64,000 bases of DNA. Source: RYN-230 sp963782185. Lineage in GTDB: Bacteria > Actinomycetota > Actinomycetes > Streptosporangiales > Streptosporangiaceae. The first letter of the stretch is position 1. The number at the start of each line of letters is the position of its first letter. This document shows positions 32,644-42,500 of the stretch, in pieces. The stretch lies in assembly GCA_963782185.1 (NCBI GenBank), contig CAWAJB010000009.1:186001-250000 (forward strand), given 5' to 3'. The position numbers and the translations under genes are program-made. The notes under the pieces were generated by a model that saw nothing but the letters and a program-made list of their open reading frames with translations, was not told the DNA's origin and did no database searches.

Positions 32644-34278
32644 TCACTGTCCTGACGCGGCCTCCGCGTCGTACTCCCCCGCCGGATGGCCTCCGGGGAG
32701 CCGGTGCTTGGCCACCCGCGCCGTGGGGGTGCGCGGCAGCTCCTCGATGAGCTGCCAGTACCGGGGGACCTTGAAGGCGGACAGCCGGGCGGCCGCGTGC
32801 GCGCGCAGGCCGGCGAAGTCGGGCCGGCGGCCCGGCGCCGGTACCACGAACGCCTTCACCTCGTCCTCGGACAGCTCGGACGCCACCCCGACCACGGCAC
32901 ATTCGAGCACGTCAGGATGGTCCTGGAGGACCTCCTCGACCTCGGCCGGGGACAGGTTCTCACCGCGGCGGCGGAGCACCTCCTTCTTCCGCGACACGAA
33001 CGTGTACGTGGCCCCGGGCCCCACGGTGACCAGGTCGCCGGTCCGCAGCCAGCCGTCCGCCGTGAAAGCCCCGGCAGTCTCGGCCGGCATCCCGTAGTAG
33101 CCCGGGGTCAGCACCGGGTTGCGGAGCAGCAGCTCGCCGGTCCCGCCCGGGCCGACCTCCCCGCCCGCCTGGTCGACCACCCGCGCGTGATTGATCACGC
33201 CGAGAACCGGATGCTGGCGCACCGCGCCGAGGGTGCCGAAGGGGCGGGTCCCGCGCGGCCAGATCAGGCCGTAGGGACTCTCCGACATCGCGTACCCGAC
33301 CACGATGCGCAGGCCGAACCGGCTCTCCATCTCCTCCTGCCGTTCCCGGGCCGGCGCCGGGCCCGTGTAGCAGAGCCGCAGCGGGGTGTCCGCGCCCCCC
33401 GCGCGCCGCGGCTGGCGCATCAGGATCTCCAGCATCGCGCCGATCGCGTTGAACTCGGTCGCGCCGTGCCGCCGCGCCGCGTCCAGGAAGCCGCTCGCGG
33501 AAAAGCGGGGCAGCAGGATCAGGCCCGCGCCACAGGCCAGCGAGCCCATCACCGAGTAGGCCGGGGCGTTGATGTGGAACAGCGGCAGCGAGGTCATCAG
33601 CCGGTCCTGCGCGGTCAGCTCCATCCAGTACGGGAATCCTTCCCCGGCCAGGACGTAGGCCCGGTGGGTCTGCATGACCAGCTTGGACCGGCCCGTCGTG
33701 CCGGACGTGGGGATCAGTACCGCGAGGTCGCCGGGGTCAACCGCGGCCCCCGGCAGGCCGCCCGGCTCACGACGGGCCGGCTCACCACGGGCCGGGCCAC
33801 CACGGGCCGGGCTCCCCGGGCTGGCGTGAGCCCAGTCACCGGCCAGCTCGCCGGCGTCCAGCACCCCCAGAGGCAGCGGGCCAGCCACTCCCGCCTCGGT
33901 GACCAGCCTGGCCAGGCCCGGGTCGGCGATAAGCGCGCGGGGCCGGGTCTGCTGGGCCAGGCCGGCCAGTTCGGCCGGGGCGCTGCGCGGATTGACCGAC
34001 ACCACCACCGCGCCCAGCGCGGTCACGGCCAGCCAGCAGATCAGGTATTCCGGTGTGGTCCGTGCGGTGACCATGACCAGGTCCCCGGGCCCGATGCCGG
34101 CGCCGCGCAGGTCGCGGGCGGCCGCCGCGACCTGGCGCAGCGCCCCGGCGAAGCTCAGCGTCCCGTCGTCGGTGCGGACCCAGATGCCCTCCGGGTCGCG
34201 CGCCGCGGCGTCCGCCAGGACCTGCGGGATGGTCCGGCTCGCCGCGGCGCCGGCGTGCGTATCCCCGGGCGCGCTCAG
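32644..34278 (-). CDS. acyl-CoA synthetase (AMP-dependent synthetase/ligase)
   Basis: Adenylate-forming enzyme: LAVLIPTSGTTGRSKLVMQT (P-loop-like A3), LPLFHINAPAYSVMGSLACG, NAIGAMLEILM, YAMSESPYG, ADGWLRTGDLVTVGPGATYT, VSRKKEVLRRRGENLSPAEV, and the late catalytic Lys in PRTPTARVAKHRL. The first ATG is 34074, but homologous protein sequence continues upstream in frame (TIPQVLADAAARDPEGIWVR, FAGALRQVAAAARDLRGAG) to the stop of the preceding gene, without ATG, GTG or TTG. I therefore propose a CTG start at 34278 overlapping that stop (CTGA), giving 544 residues, normal for the family. A Pro-Ala-Arg-rich pentapeptide repeat interrupts residues ~160-175. Confidence 0.82.
   Translation of the reverse strand: MSAPGDTHAGAAASRTIPQVLADAAARDPEGIWVRTDDGTLSFAGALRQVAAAARDLRGAGIGPGDLVMVTARTTPEYLICWLAVTALGAVVVSVNPRSAPAELAGLAQQTRPRALIADPGLARLVTEAGVAGPLPLGVLDAGELAGDWAHASPGSPARGGPARGEPARREPGGLPGAAVDPGDLAVLIPTSGTTGRSKLVMQTHRAYVLAGEGFPYWMELTAQDRLMTSLPLFHINAPAYSVMGSLACGAGLILLPRFSASGFLDAARRHGATEFNAIGAMLEILMRQPRRAGGADTPLRLCYTGPAPARERQEEMESRFGLRIVVGYAMSESPYGLIWPRGTRPFGTLGAVRQHPVLGVINHARVVDQAGGEVGPGGTGELLLRNPVLTPGYYGMPAETAGAFTADGWLRTGDLVTVGPGATYTFVSRKKEVLRRRGENLSPAEVEEVLQDHPDVLECAVVGVASELSEDEVKAFVVPAPGRRPDFAGLRAHAAARLSAFKVPRYWQLIEELPRTPTARVAKHRLPGGHPAGEYDAEAASGQ
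33762..33806. repeat. 15-bp tandem repeat inside the acyl-CoA ligase gene
   Basis: Three units of CCGGCTCACSACGGG type begin at 33762, 33777 and 33792, encoding PARGG/PARGE/PARRE on the minus strand. They lie in a loop just before the conserved ATP-binding motif. Confidence 0.8.
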
Positions 34279-35126
34279 GACGGCCCCGGGGTCACGTGCT
34301 CGCGCCAGGAGTGCTGCGGGACGAAGCCCAGCGCGGCGCGGGCCCGGTCGATGGCCAGCAGCGTGCCGAACTCCCCCACCTCAGCGGTCAGCGTGACGCC
34401 GGGGAAGACCTCGGCCAGCAGCTCGGCGGACGGGCGGTCCATCACGGTGTCGGCGGCCGCGATGATGTAGCTGACGCTGCCCTTGGCCATGGCCTCCAGG
34501 GCGAGCCGGCAGGCCATGGCCGCGTCACGCTCGTCGATGTAGCCCCACAGGTTCCACCGGCGGGCCGCGGGGTCTGCCCAGTATCCCGGGAAGTGCTGGT
34601 AGTCCGCGGGGCCGAGGATGTTCGAGAAGCGCAGCCCGGTGAACGGGATCTGCGACCACTCGGCGATGTGCGCGGCCACCGTCTCACTGGCCACCTTGGA
34701 CAGTGCGTACGTGCTGGTCGGGACCGGGTAGTGATCCTCGTCCACCGGCGCGTACCGGGGCGGCGCGTCGAACGGCAGGCCCAGGGTGGTCTCGCTGGAT
34801 GCCCACACGACGCGCTCCAGCCTGGCCTGGGCCGCGGCCATGAACACGTTGAAGTTCATGGTCATGTTCTGGTTGAACGTGGTCGCCGGGGTGTGGATCT
34901 CCGGGGCCGGGATGTTGGCCAGGTGCACCACGGCGTCCACGCCCTGGAGCACCTCGGTGGCCTGGCCGTAGTCGGTCAGGTCGGCCAGCAGCGGCCGGAC
35001 CCCAAGGTCCCCGGGGGGCATCACCCGGTCGGTGGCCACGACCTGGTACCCGTGCTCCAGGAGTTCCCGGACGGTAACCCGGCCGGCGCGGCCGCTCGCG
35101 CCGGTCACGCAGATTCGCTTCGTCAT
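34275..35126 (-). CDS. NAD-dependent epimerase/dehydratase (extended SDR)
   Basis: 283 residues. Rossmann start KRICVTGASGRAGRVTVREL (TGxxGxxG), acidic NAD-binding end VVATDR, DAVVHLANIPAP, catalytic Ser region VVWASSETT, and YALSK as YxxxK catalytic pair. GLRFSNILGPADYQHFPGYW and VSYIIAAADTVMDRPSAELL follow the uronate dehydrogenase / sugar epimerase-like subgroup. It precedes the acyl-CoA ligase with overlapping ends, so both are in one transcript. The exact sugar or alcohol substrate cannot be predicted. Confidence 0.85.
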   Translation of the reverse strand: MTKRICVTGASGRAGRVTVRELLEHGYQVVATDRVMPPGDLGVRPLLADLTDYGQATEVLQGVDAVVHLANIPAPEIHTPATTFNQNMTMNFNVFMAAAQARLERVVWASSETTLGLPFDAPPRYAPVDEDHYPVPTSTYALSKVASETVAAHIAEWSQIPFTGLRFSNILGPADYQHFPGYWADPAARRWNLWGYIDERDAAMACRLALEAMAKGSVSYIIAAADTVMDRPSAELLAEVFPGVTLTAEVGEFGTLLAIDRARAALGFVPQHSWREHVTPGPS

Positions 35127-35224
35127 GCCGCCAGGATTTCACGCGGCCCAAGCCCCCCGGCAAGCGTGCGGCGCCCCCCGCCCGGGCCCGTGCGTGCCGC
35201 CGGGAGCGAGGCAGCCGGCAGCGC

Positions 35225-36220
35225 TCAGGGGGAGGGCGTGGACCTGGCCGCGCCACTGCTGCCCGTGCTCGGGGTCGGCGACGGCAGCGTCGAGGGTGAG
35301 GACGCCGTGCCGGAGGTGCCCGGGGTCGGCGTTCCCGAGGTCGGCGTCGGCGTCCCCGAGGTCGGCGAGGCCGAGGATGTCGGGCTGGCCGGCGTGGACC
35401 CGGTCGGCGTGGCGGACGGCGTGCTGGTCGGGTGCGGGCTCTGCCGCTGCTGCTGCGGCGCGGCGTGGCCGACCGGGCTGCTCAGCGGCGGCCTGCCCAC
35501 GGCGAGCTGGACCACGATGATGCCCGCTATGACGATGGCGAAGAACATCGCGGCGATGCCGCCGTAGGTCAGCCACTGCCGCCGGGTCAGGTCGCTGAAG
35601 AAGCTGGTGACCGCAGCCCACAGGCTGTCGTGGCCGGCTGCGTCGCCGTCCGCACCTTCCGGGGTGATGCTCCCGTGAGCGTGCTGGCCGGCGCTGTTAC
35701 CGGAGCCGTTCCAGCCGTTCGGTGGGCCGTTGGTGACCCCGCCGTTCGCGGCGCTGTCCCACTGGGTACCATAGCCCGGGATCATCTGGGTCTGGTGGGG
35801 ATCCCGCGGGGTCCCGTACTGCCGGCGGTCCCAGACAGCCGTTTCCTGGTTCGCCGGGTCCCGGACTGCCCCGTCGCGATTCCCCAGGTCCCGGGGCGCA
35901 TCTGGCTGGCCTGCCGAACCCGCGTGCGCGGCGGGCCGGCCGCTGGACGCCGCTGCCGCCCCGGCGTCGGTGGTGCCGGCCCTGGTCCGGGCGGCCGAGT
36001 GGTACAGCACCTGCCCCGCGGACCGCAGACGTTCCTCGGAACGCTGGAGGTAGTGCTTATAGATCTCGGTGCCCATGGTGCTGACCAGGCTGCCCACGGC
36101 CGCACCGACGAGGGTGCCGGCCACCCCCAGGAAGGAGGCGGCGACCGCGGCGCTCAGGGTGGCCAGGACACTGGCGATGATTTGGGCGGCGCTCAGGTTG
36201 AGTCCGCGCCTCCCGCTCAT
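35225..36220 (-). CDS. membrane protein with Pro/Thr/Ser-rich exported tail
   Basis: 331 residues. The N-terminus has a glycine-rich hydrophobic stretch (QIIASVLATLSAAVAASFLG, VAGTLVGAAVGSLVSTMGTE), then a helical segment (IYKHYLQRSEERLRSAG), a polar Asn/Gly-rich linker (residues ~85-200), one strong membrane helix (GIAAMFFAIVIAGIIVVQLA) and a ~90-residue tail of Pro, Thr and Ser repeats (PTPTSGTPTPGTSG). The tail is probably extracytoplasmic and wall-spanning. Family unknown. It reads away from the D-amino-acid oxidase gene. Confidence 0.75.
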   Translation of the reverse strand: MSGRRGLNLSAAQIIASVLATLSAAVAASFLGVAGTLVGAAVGSLVSTMGTEIYKHYLQRSEERLRSAGQVLYHSAARTRAGTTDAGAAAASSGRPAAHAGSAGQPDAPRDLGNRDGAVRDPANQETAVWDRRQYGTPRDPHQTQMIPGYGTQWDSAANGGVTNGPPNGWNGSGNSAGQHAHGSITPEGADGDAAGHDSLWAAVTSFFSDLTRRQWLTYGGIAAMFFAIVIAGIIVVQLAVGRPPLSSPVGHAAPQQQRQSPHPTSTPSATPTGSTPASPTSSASPTSGTPTPTSGTPTPGTSGTASSPSTLPSPTPSTGSSGAARSTPSP

Positions 36221-36647
36221 GAACCGTCCCCCTTTGGCTGGTGAGTCCCCCGCTCAGCCAGCGCGGACCTGACGGCCGGGGGATGCGGACGTTATCCGAC
36301 CTAACCGAGCTTATGCGGGGCACCCGGTGCGGCAAGTTCGCTCGCGGCACTTCGCCGCTGATCGCGCGCCTGCCGGCGCCCGCAGCGGGGTTCACGAGCC
36401 ATGCACGGGCCGCAGCCGCTCCGCTCGCACCTGGCGCACCGGCCGACCGGCCCGGCCCGGCCCCGTGCATGACCAGCGTGCTTTGCCGGGGCATGGCGGT
36501 CCAGCCACACGAGGCGCGGGCCGGCGGCGGCCATGGCCGGACGATCCAGTGAGTCTTTTGTTACAGCGTCTCGATAGCTGAGACGCCGCTCGAGGCCCCG
36601 GCCGCGCCCGGCCGGTCCTGTTCCGGCCCGGGCGCTACCGTCGGGGG
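36221..36647. other. divergent intergenic region
   Basis: About 430 bp. ATGCACGGG (from 36401) and CCCGTGCAT (to 36470) are inverted with a ~50-nt spacer, so a structured transcript is possible. Open frames on both strands lack protein-like composition. No promoter consensus stands out. Confidence 0.4.
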
Positions 36648-37628
36648 GTGACAGAACGCGCGGGTGAGGTGCTGGTGATCGGGGCGGGCGTCGCGGGACT
36701 GACCGCCGCGGTGTGCCTGGCGGAAGCCGGGCTGGCCGTGACCGTCCAGGCTGGCCAGCCGCCGCAGCAGACCACGTCGGCAGTGGCGGGGGCCATCTGG
36801 GGGCCGCATCTGGTCGAGGACAGCGACCGGGTGACGCGCTGGTGCGGCGAGACTCTCGAGGTCCTCACGGGACTGGCCGGTGATCCGGGCGCCGGGGTCC
36901 GGCTGGTCAGCGGGACCGCGGCCGTGCGGGCCGCGGCTCCCCGCCCGGACTGGCTCGCGCCGTTGCGCGACCTCGGGCCGTGCGGTCCGGGTTCCCTGCC
37001 GCCCGGCTTCGTGGCGGGCTGGCGGTACAGCGCGCCGGTCGTGTCCATGCCCGTCTACCTGGACTATCTGGCCGGGCGGCTGCGCCGCGCGGGCGGGCGG
37101 CTCACGGTGGTGCCGCTGGACTCGCTGGCCCAGGCCGTCCGGCGCAGTTCCGCGCCGGTGATCGTGAACTGCACCGGGGCCGGGGCCCGCGACTTCGTGC
37201 CCGACCCGTCGGTGAGCCCCGTCCGCGGCCAGGTGGTCATCGCCGAGAACCCTGGCCTTACCGAGTTCTTCATCGGGGACGGCGACGAGACCCACGAACT
37301 GGCCTACGTGTTCCCGCATCAGGACCGGGTGGTGCTGGGCGGCACCGAGATCGCGGATGACTGGTCACTGGAGCCCCGTCCCGCGACGGCGCAGCGGATC
37401 CTGGCCGACGCCGCCGCCATCGACCCAAGGCTGCGCACCGCCCGGATCCTCGGGCACCGGGTCGGCCTGCGCCCGGCCCGGCCCCAGGTGCGGCTGGAGG
37501 CGGAGGGTGCCGCCCGCGGCGGCCACGGGTGCCTGGTGGTCCACAACTACGGCCATGGGGGCGCCGGCGTCACCCTGTCCTGGGGCTGCGCCCGCGAGGC
37601 CGCGCGGCTCGTCGCGTCGTCCCGGTAG
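36648..37628 (+). CDS. D-amino-acid oxidase family protein
   Basis: 326 residues, GTG start. GEVLVIGAGVAGLTAAVCLA is the FAD-binding fold; ISTTAVAGAIW-like QTTSAVAGAIWGPHLVED, VSMPVYLDYLAGRLRRAGG, VIVNCTGAGARDFVPDPSVS, PVRGQVVIAENP, YVFPHQDRVVLGGTEI and the C-terminal HNYGHGGAGVTLSWGCA match D-amino-acid or D-aspartate oxidases. Reaction: oxidation of a D-amino acid to the 2-oxo acid with ammonia and hydrogen peroxide. YVFPHQDRVVLGG and RVGLRPARP contain the expected substrate carboxylate-binding Arg. Distinct from the DAO-family enzyme at 10.7 kb. Confidence 0.85.
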   Translation: MTERAGEVLVIGAGVAGLTAAVCLAEAGLAVTVQAGQPPQQTTSAVAGAIWGPHLVEDSDRVTRWCGETLEVLTGLAGDPGAGVRLVSGTAAVRAAAPRPDWLAPLRDLGPCGPGSLPPGFVAGWRYSAPVVSMPVYLDYLAGRLRRAGGRLTVVPLDSLAQAVRRSSAPVIVNCTGAGARDFVPDPSVSPVRGQVVIAENPGLTEFFIGDGDETHELAYVFPHQDRVVLGGTEIADDWSLEPRPATAQRILADAAAIDPRLRTARILGHRVGLRPARPQVRLEAEGAARGGHGCLVVHNYGHGGAGVTLSWGCAREAARLVASSR

Positions 37629-37639
37629 CGGGCAGCCCG

Positions 37640-38420
37640 TCAGCTGGCGGCAGCGGCCAGGCTGCCGAGGATGGCCTGCTGCACCGGCGGCGGCGTCTCC
37701 CCCGGTTCGGCCCGCAGCGCGTACTGGCCGAACAGCGCCACGCCCGGCTGGGCGATCATCCGCGGGAACCGGCCCCGGTGCGGCCAGGAGGCCGCATGGA
37801 CCAGGAACGGGTGGCACAGGAACACGTCACCGGCCTGGCCGGTGGCCAGGGCCGTGGGCCGGTGGGCGCTGGCCCGCGCGGCCTGCTGCGCGGCGGGCAG
37901 CCACTCCATGCCTTCGTCTCCCGCCGGGGCCAGGATCCGCGGGACGTCCCGGTGCGAGCCTGGCCGCAGCCGGGTCGGGGCGCCATCCGGCTCCACGTCG
38001 GTGAGCAGGTAGATCGCCAGCAGCCCGCGGTCCCGGGAGCCGGCGTTGACCCGCCACCGCCCGCCCACCTGGTAGCTGGACTCGATGTGCCAGCCTGCGT
38101 CGCCCGGGTCGGCCTCGCTGGGGAACCGCACCGGGACGGTTCCGCCCACCCCGGCCCGCCGCCACCAGCGGCCAGGCCCGATCAGCTGGTCACAGGCTTC
38201 CTGCAGCACCGGCGTGATCCCGGCCGCGGCGAACGGGCCACCCTCCGGGCACGGGATCCGGACCACCGGCGCGGTCCAGGTGGCGGGGTCCCCGGAAGGA
38301 GTCGCCGGCGGGCTTCGCGACGAACTGGAGCAGCTGGGTGATCTGCTCCATGGCCAGGCCGGCCAGCCGCTCGTGCGAGTTGCGCAGCACGCCGATGAGT
38401 GCGCGGGGGTCAGTGGGCAT
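37640..38420 (-). CDS. phytanoyl-CoA dioxygenase family protein, frameshifted
   Basis: The main frame gives TWTAPVVRIPCPEGGPFAAA, LIGPGRWWRRAGVGGTVPVR, AGWHIESSY, LLAIYLLTDVEPDGAPTRLR, PGSHRD and GDVFLCHPFLVHAASWPHRG: a Fe(II)/2-oxoglutarate jelly roll with HxE (in HIE) and the distal His plus 2-OG-binding Arg. The first ~42 residues (MPTDPRALIGVLRNSHERLA) are in another frame joined near 38290. LIGVLRNSHERLAGL resembles the start of a DinB-like maleylpyruvate isomerase, so the N-terminus may come from a second gene by deletion fusion. Substrate unknown. It is convergent with the D-amino-acid oxidase gene. Confidence 0.65.
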
Positions 38421-38573
38421 GGCTCGCTCCCGTGCGGTCGGGGTCTACCGGACGCCGGCAGCTTACCGAGCCGGCGGCCGGGCACCCGGATCGGGCGGCC
38501 GGCCCGGCGGCGCCTCCCGGCCGGCCGTCCGCCGGGCTCACGCCGCCAGCGCCCGGGCCTTAGGGTGAGCGGA

Positions 38574-39509
38574 ATGAAGATTGGTTTCGGTGCCCCGGTC
38601 TCGGGGGTGTGGGCGACCCCGGGCAACCTCGCCTCGTTCGCGGCCAGCGCGGAAGCCGCCGGCTACGCCTCGCTCTGGACATTCCAGCGGCTGATGGTGC
38701 CCGAAGGCGCGGCCATGGAGCCCGTGTATCACAGTGTGCTCGACCCGATGGTGGCGCTCGGTTACCTGGCCGCGGTGACCCGGCACATCCGGCTCGGTGT
38801 CGCGGTGCTGAACATGCCGTACCTGGCGCCGGGTTACCTGGCCAAGATGGCCGCCACCGCGGACGTGCTGTCGCGCGGCCGGCTCGACCTCGGCCTGGGC
38901 ATCGGCTGGCTGCCGGAGGAATTCACCGTGGCGGGCGGGATCATGGCCCGCCGCGGGGTGCGGACCGGCGAGTACATCGAGGTCATGCGGCGGGTCTGGG
39001 CTGACGGGCCGGCCGAGTTCCACGGCCGGGACTACGACCTGCCCGCAGGCTGGTTCGCACCCAACCCGGTGCAGCGGCCCGGGCCGCCGATCCTGCTCGG
39101 CGGGGCGGCGCCGGCCGCCCTGCAGCGGGCCGGGCGGCTGGCGGACGGCTGGGTCACCGCCAGCCGGACCGACCTGTCCCGGATCGGCGAGGGCATCAGC
39201 GTGGTCCGGTCGGCTGCCGAGGAAGCCGGCCGCGATCCCGGCTCGATCCGGATCGTCTGCCGCGGCGTGGTCCGCGCGGGCGCGCCGGTGACCGTGCCCG
39301 AGGGCGGCGGACGGGTGCTGCTGTCCGGCAGTTACGCCGACATCCGCGGTGACGTGGAGTGGCTCGCCGAGCAGGGGGTGACCGAGATCTTCTACGACCT
39401 GAACTGGGATCCGCTGATCGGCGCGCCTGACGCGGACCCGGTGGGCGCGGCCGCGCGGGCCGAGGAGATCCTCACCGAGCTGGCTCCCGGCGGCCAGCCG
39501 CACGGGTGA
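38574..39509 (+). CDS. LLM-class F420-dependent-type oxidoreductase
   Basis: 311 residues from ATG 38574. MKIGFGAPVSGVWATPGNLA, AAGYASLWTFQRLM, YLAAVTRHIRLGVAVLNMPY, LAPGYLAKMAATADVLSRGR, LDLGLGIGWLPEEFTVAGGI, YIEVMRRVWADGP and PPILLGGAAPAALQRAGRLA follow the TIM-barrel of luciferase-like monooxygenases of the F420-dependent TIGR03619-like branch. It would use F420 or FMN with a small organic substrate that the sequence does not reveal. Complete and undamaged, unlike the flavin monooxygenase at 16.5 kb. Confidence 0.85.
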   Translation: MKIGFGAPVSGVWATPGNLASFAASAEAAGYASLWTFQRLMVPEGAAMEPVYHSVLDPMVALGYLAAVTRHIRLGVAVLNMPYLAPGYLAKMAATADVLSRGRLDLGLGIGWLPEEFTVAGGIMARRGVRTGEYIEVMRRVWADGPAEFHGRDYDLPAGWFAPNPVQRPGPPILLGGAAPAALQRAGRLADGWVTASRTDLSRIGEGISVVRSAAEEAGRDPGSIRIVCRGVVRAGAPVTVPEGGGRVLLSGSYADIRGDVEWLAEQGVTEIFYDLNWDPLIGAPDADPVGAAARAEEILTELAPGGQPHG

Positions 39510-39585
39510 CCCGGCTGCGGGCCTGATCCAGCCCGGGTCAGCGGCTGGCCCGCCTGGCCCCGGCTGGCGGACGGCTGGCGGACGG

Positions 39586-42500
39586 CTAGCGGTCCGCCGG
39601 CTCGAGCCCGGCGGCGGCGGCGATGGCCGCGGCCTCGCCCCGGCTGGCCGCACCCAGCTTGCCCAGGATGTTCGACACGTGCACGCTGGCCGTCTTGGGC
39701 GCGATGAACAACGCGGCCGCGATCTCCCGGTTGCTCCGCCCGGCCACGACCAGGCGCAGCACCTCGCGCTCGCGGCTGGTCAGCCCGGCCAGGACATCGG
39801 CGGGCCCGCCACGCGGCCCGCCTGCGGGGCCACCCGGGCCGCCGCCCGGCGCACCGTTGCCCGCCGGGCGGGCGAGCCGGGCCCGGCGGCCGAGATCGCG
39901 AAGCGCCGACGACAGCGGCACGGCGCCGAGCTCGTCCGCCACGGCCAGCGCGAGCGACCACTCCCGCTCCGCGCCGGCCCGCCGTCCCGCCTCAGCCAGC
40001 GCCTCCGCGAGCCGCCAGCGGGACCGGGCCGTCTCGTAGGTGAACGCGGGCCTGAACGTGTCAACGACGGCCTGCCAGGCCTGGGGGTCGTTGCGGCCCT
40101 GGACCCGGGCCCATTCCGCCTCGGCCCGGGCCAGCCAGCCCCGGCCGTCCACGCCCAGCACGAACTTGGGCCGCCGCGGGAACGCGGCGCCCTCACGCGC
40201 GGCCTCGATGAGTACCTGGGCCGCGGCCTCCTCCGCCGCGGCGGCTTCCTCGTCCCGCGCGGCGCGGGCCCGCCGGGCCTGCTCACCGCGGGCGGCCAGG
40301 CCGACGGCCGCGACCCGGATCGCGGGCGGCCCGTAGCCGCCCTTGACATCCAGCTCGGCCAGGGTGGCGGCCACCTCGGCCAGCGTGGTCGAGGTGTCGC
40401 CGCGCCAGAGGGCATGCTCGGCCAGCAGGCCGCGGGCGATGTACGCGCCGAAGCTGTCGCCCGGCCAGAACGGCTCCAGCCAGGCCCGCCGGTCGGCGAC
40501 CTTGGGACTGCCCCGGGCCACGTCCAGGAACAGGGCCATCGCCGAGAGCCGGGCCTCAGCCGCCGTCGTCACCCGGACTCCGAACCCGTCGGCCAGCTCC
40601 TGGGCGTGATCCCAGCAGCCGTCGGCGTAGTGCGCCAGGTAGTGCACGTACTGCAGGTCGAGCCCGTACGGGGCCAGGCCGAGCCCGGCCGCCTCCGCGT
40701 GGCCCTGGCCCTGGTGCGCGGTCTCGGCCGCCCCGGCCAGGTCACCGCTTTCCAGCTGGGACCGGGCGACCTGGAAGGCCGCCCGCAGCTCGACGCCGAG
40801 CATCGAGTGGGCCTGCGCCTCCCGGGAGGCCTGGGTGAACAGGTCCAGCGCCTGGCTGGGCTCACCCTGCCGCTCGGCCAGCAGGCCCAGGGTCACCAGG
40901 ACGTCCGCCTCCACCCAGGTGGCATCCGCGGCCCGGGCGGCCAGCCGGGCCTGCTGGGCCCGGCGCGCGGCGGCCGCCTCGTCGCCCGCGTACATCAGCG
41001 TCTGCGCGTGGGTGGCCAGGGCCCGGGCGTGTTCCGGCCGCGGCGGGTCGGCCGGGAGCAGCTCCACCGCGGCCCGGGCCGCCGTTTCCGCGTCGGCCGC
41101 CGCATCCAGCTCGAGCAGGTAGTAGGCCAGCCGCTCGTGCACCCGGCAGGCCAGCACCGGGTCGGCGTCCTCGCCGAGGAACCCGCGGATGCGGCGCAGC
41201 TGCTGCACGGCCCGGGCGATGTCGCCGCTGGACGCGGCGCAGTTCGCCGAGCAGAAGGCCAGGTGGTCGCGGTCCTGGCCAGCCAGCTGCTCCGGCTCGC
41301 TGACGCGCTCCCACAGCGCGAGCGCGGCGTCGTAGTGCCGGTGCGCCTCGGCCGGGGCGGCCAGCCGCTCCGACTCCTGCCCGGCCCGGACCGACGCGGC
41401 GAACGCTCCCGCGATGTCGTGGCTGGCCAGGCAGTGGTGGGCCAGCTCGGCGGCGGACCCCGGCACGGCGGCCAGCCGGGCCGGGTCGGCCAGCAGCTCG
41501 GCGAAGCGGGCGTGCAGCCGGGTCCGCTCGCCCGGCAGCAGGTCGGTGTAGAGGGCTTCCCGGATCAGCGCGTGCCGGAACACGTAGCCGTCCGCGCCGC
41601 CCGGTACCAGCAGCTGCTGGGCCACGCAGTCCCGGATCGCGTCCTCGTACTCCGGCCCGGCCAGTCCCGACGCGGCCCGGACGATGTCGTCCTCCACCCG
41701 GCGGCCGCCGACCGCCGCGGCCCGCAGCACCTGCTGGGCGGCGGCGGGCAGCCGCTCCACCCGGGCCAGCAGCAGCGCGGCCAGCCCGCTGGGCAGCACG
41801 TCGCCGCCCGGGGCGGCCCTCCTCGCGCCGCCGCCCGTCGCGGCGGCGCCACCACCCGCGCCACCACCCCCGCCACCGGCGGCGTCGTACCGGGCCGGCT
41901 CGACGGCGGCCAGGAGTTCCTCGGCGTAGTAGGGGTTGCCCTCGGCCCGGGCGACCATCCGGTGCAGCACGGCCGGGTCCAGCGGCTCGCCGGCCAGCGC
42001 GGTCAGGTGACTGGCCATGTCCGCGTAGCCCAGCGGGCCCAGCTCGATCGAGGCCACGCTGGGCAGCCGCAGCAGCTCCGCCACCACCGGCCGGAGTGGG
42101 TGACGCCGGTGCAGGTCGTCGGTGCGGTAGGTGGCCACCACGGCCACCCGCTCCCGGTGCAGGACCCGGCTCAGGAACGTGACCAGGTCGCGGGTGGAGC
42201 GGTCGGCCCAGTGCAGGTCCTCCAGGATCAGCAGCACCGGATGCCCGTCGGCCAGCTCGGCGAGCAGCCCGAGCACCGCCCCGAACAGCTGCTGCTGGGC
42301 GAGCCCGGAGACCTCACCACCCCGCTGCGCGGCCACGTCCCGGTCCGGCAGCAGGCGGCCGAGCACCGGCCGGGCGGCCAGTGCGGCCACCAGCGGTTCC
42401 GTTGCGGCCCCGGGAGTCGTCGTGCCTTCCCGCAGGGCGTCGGCAAGCGGCAGGTAAGGAATGCTGTCGCCCAGTTCGGCGCAGCGCCCGGACAGGACGA

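Noticed and set aside
36241..36552. open frames on both strands between the membrane protein and D-amino-acid oxidase genes
   Set aside because: Biased composition on both strands and no start with a ribosome site; treated as intergenic.
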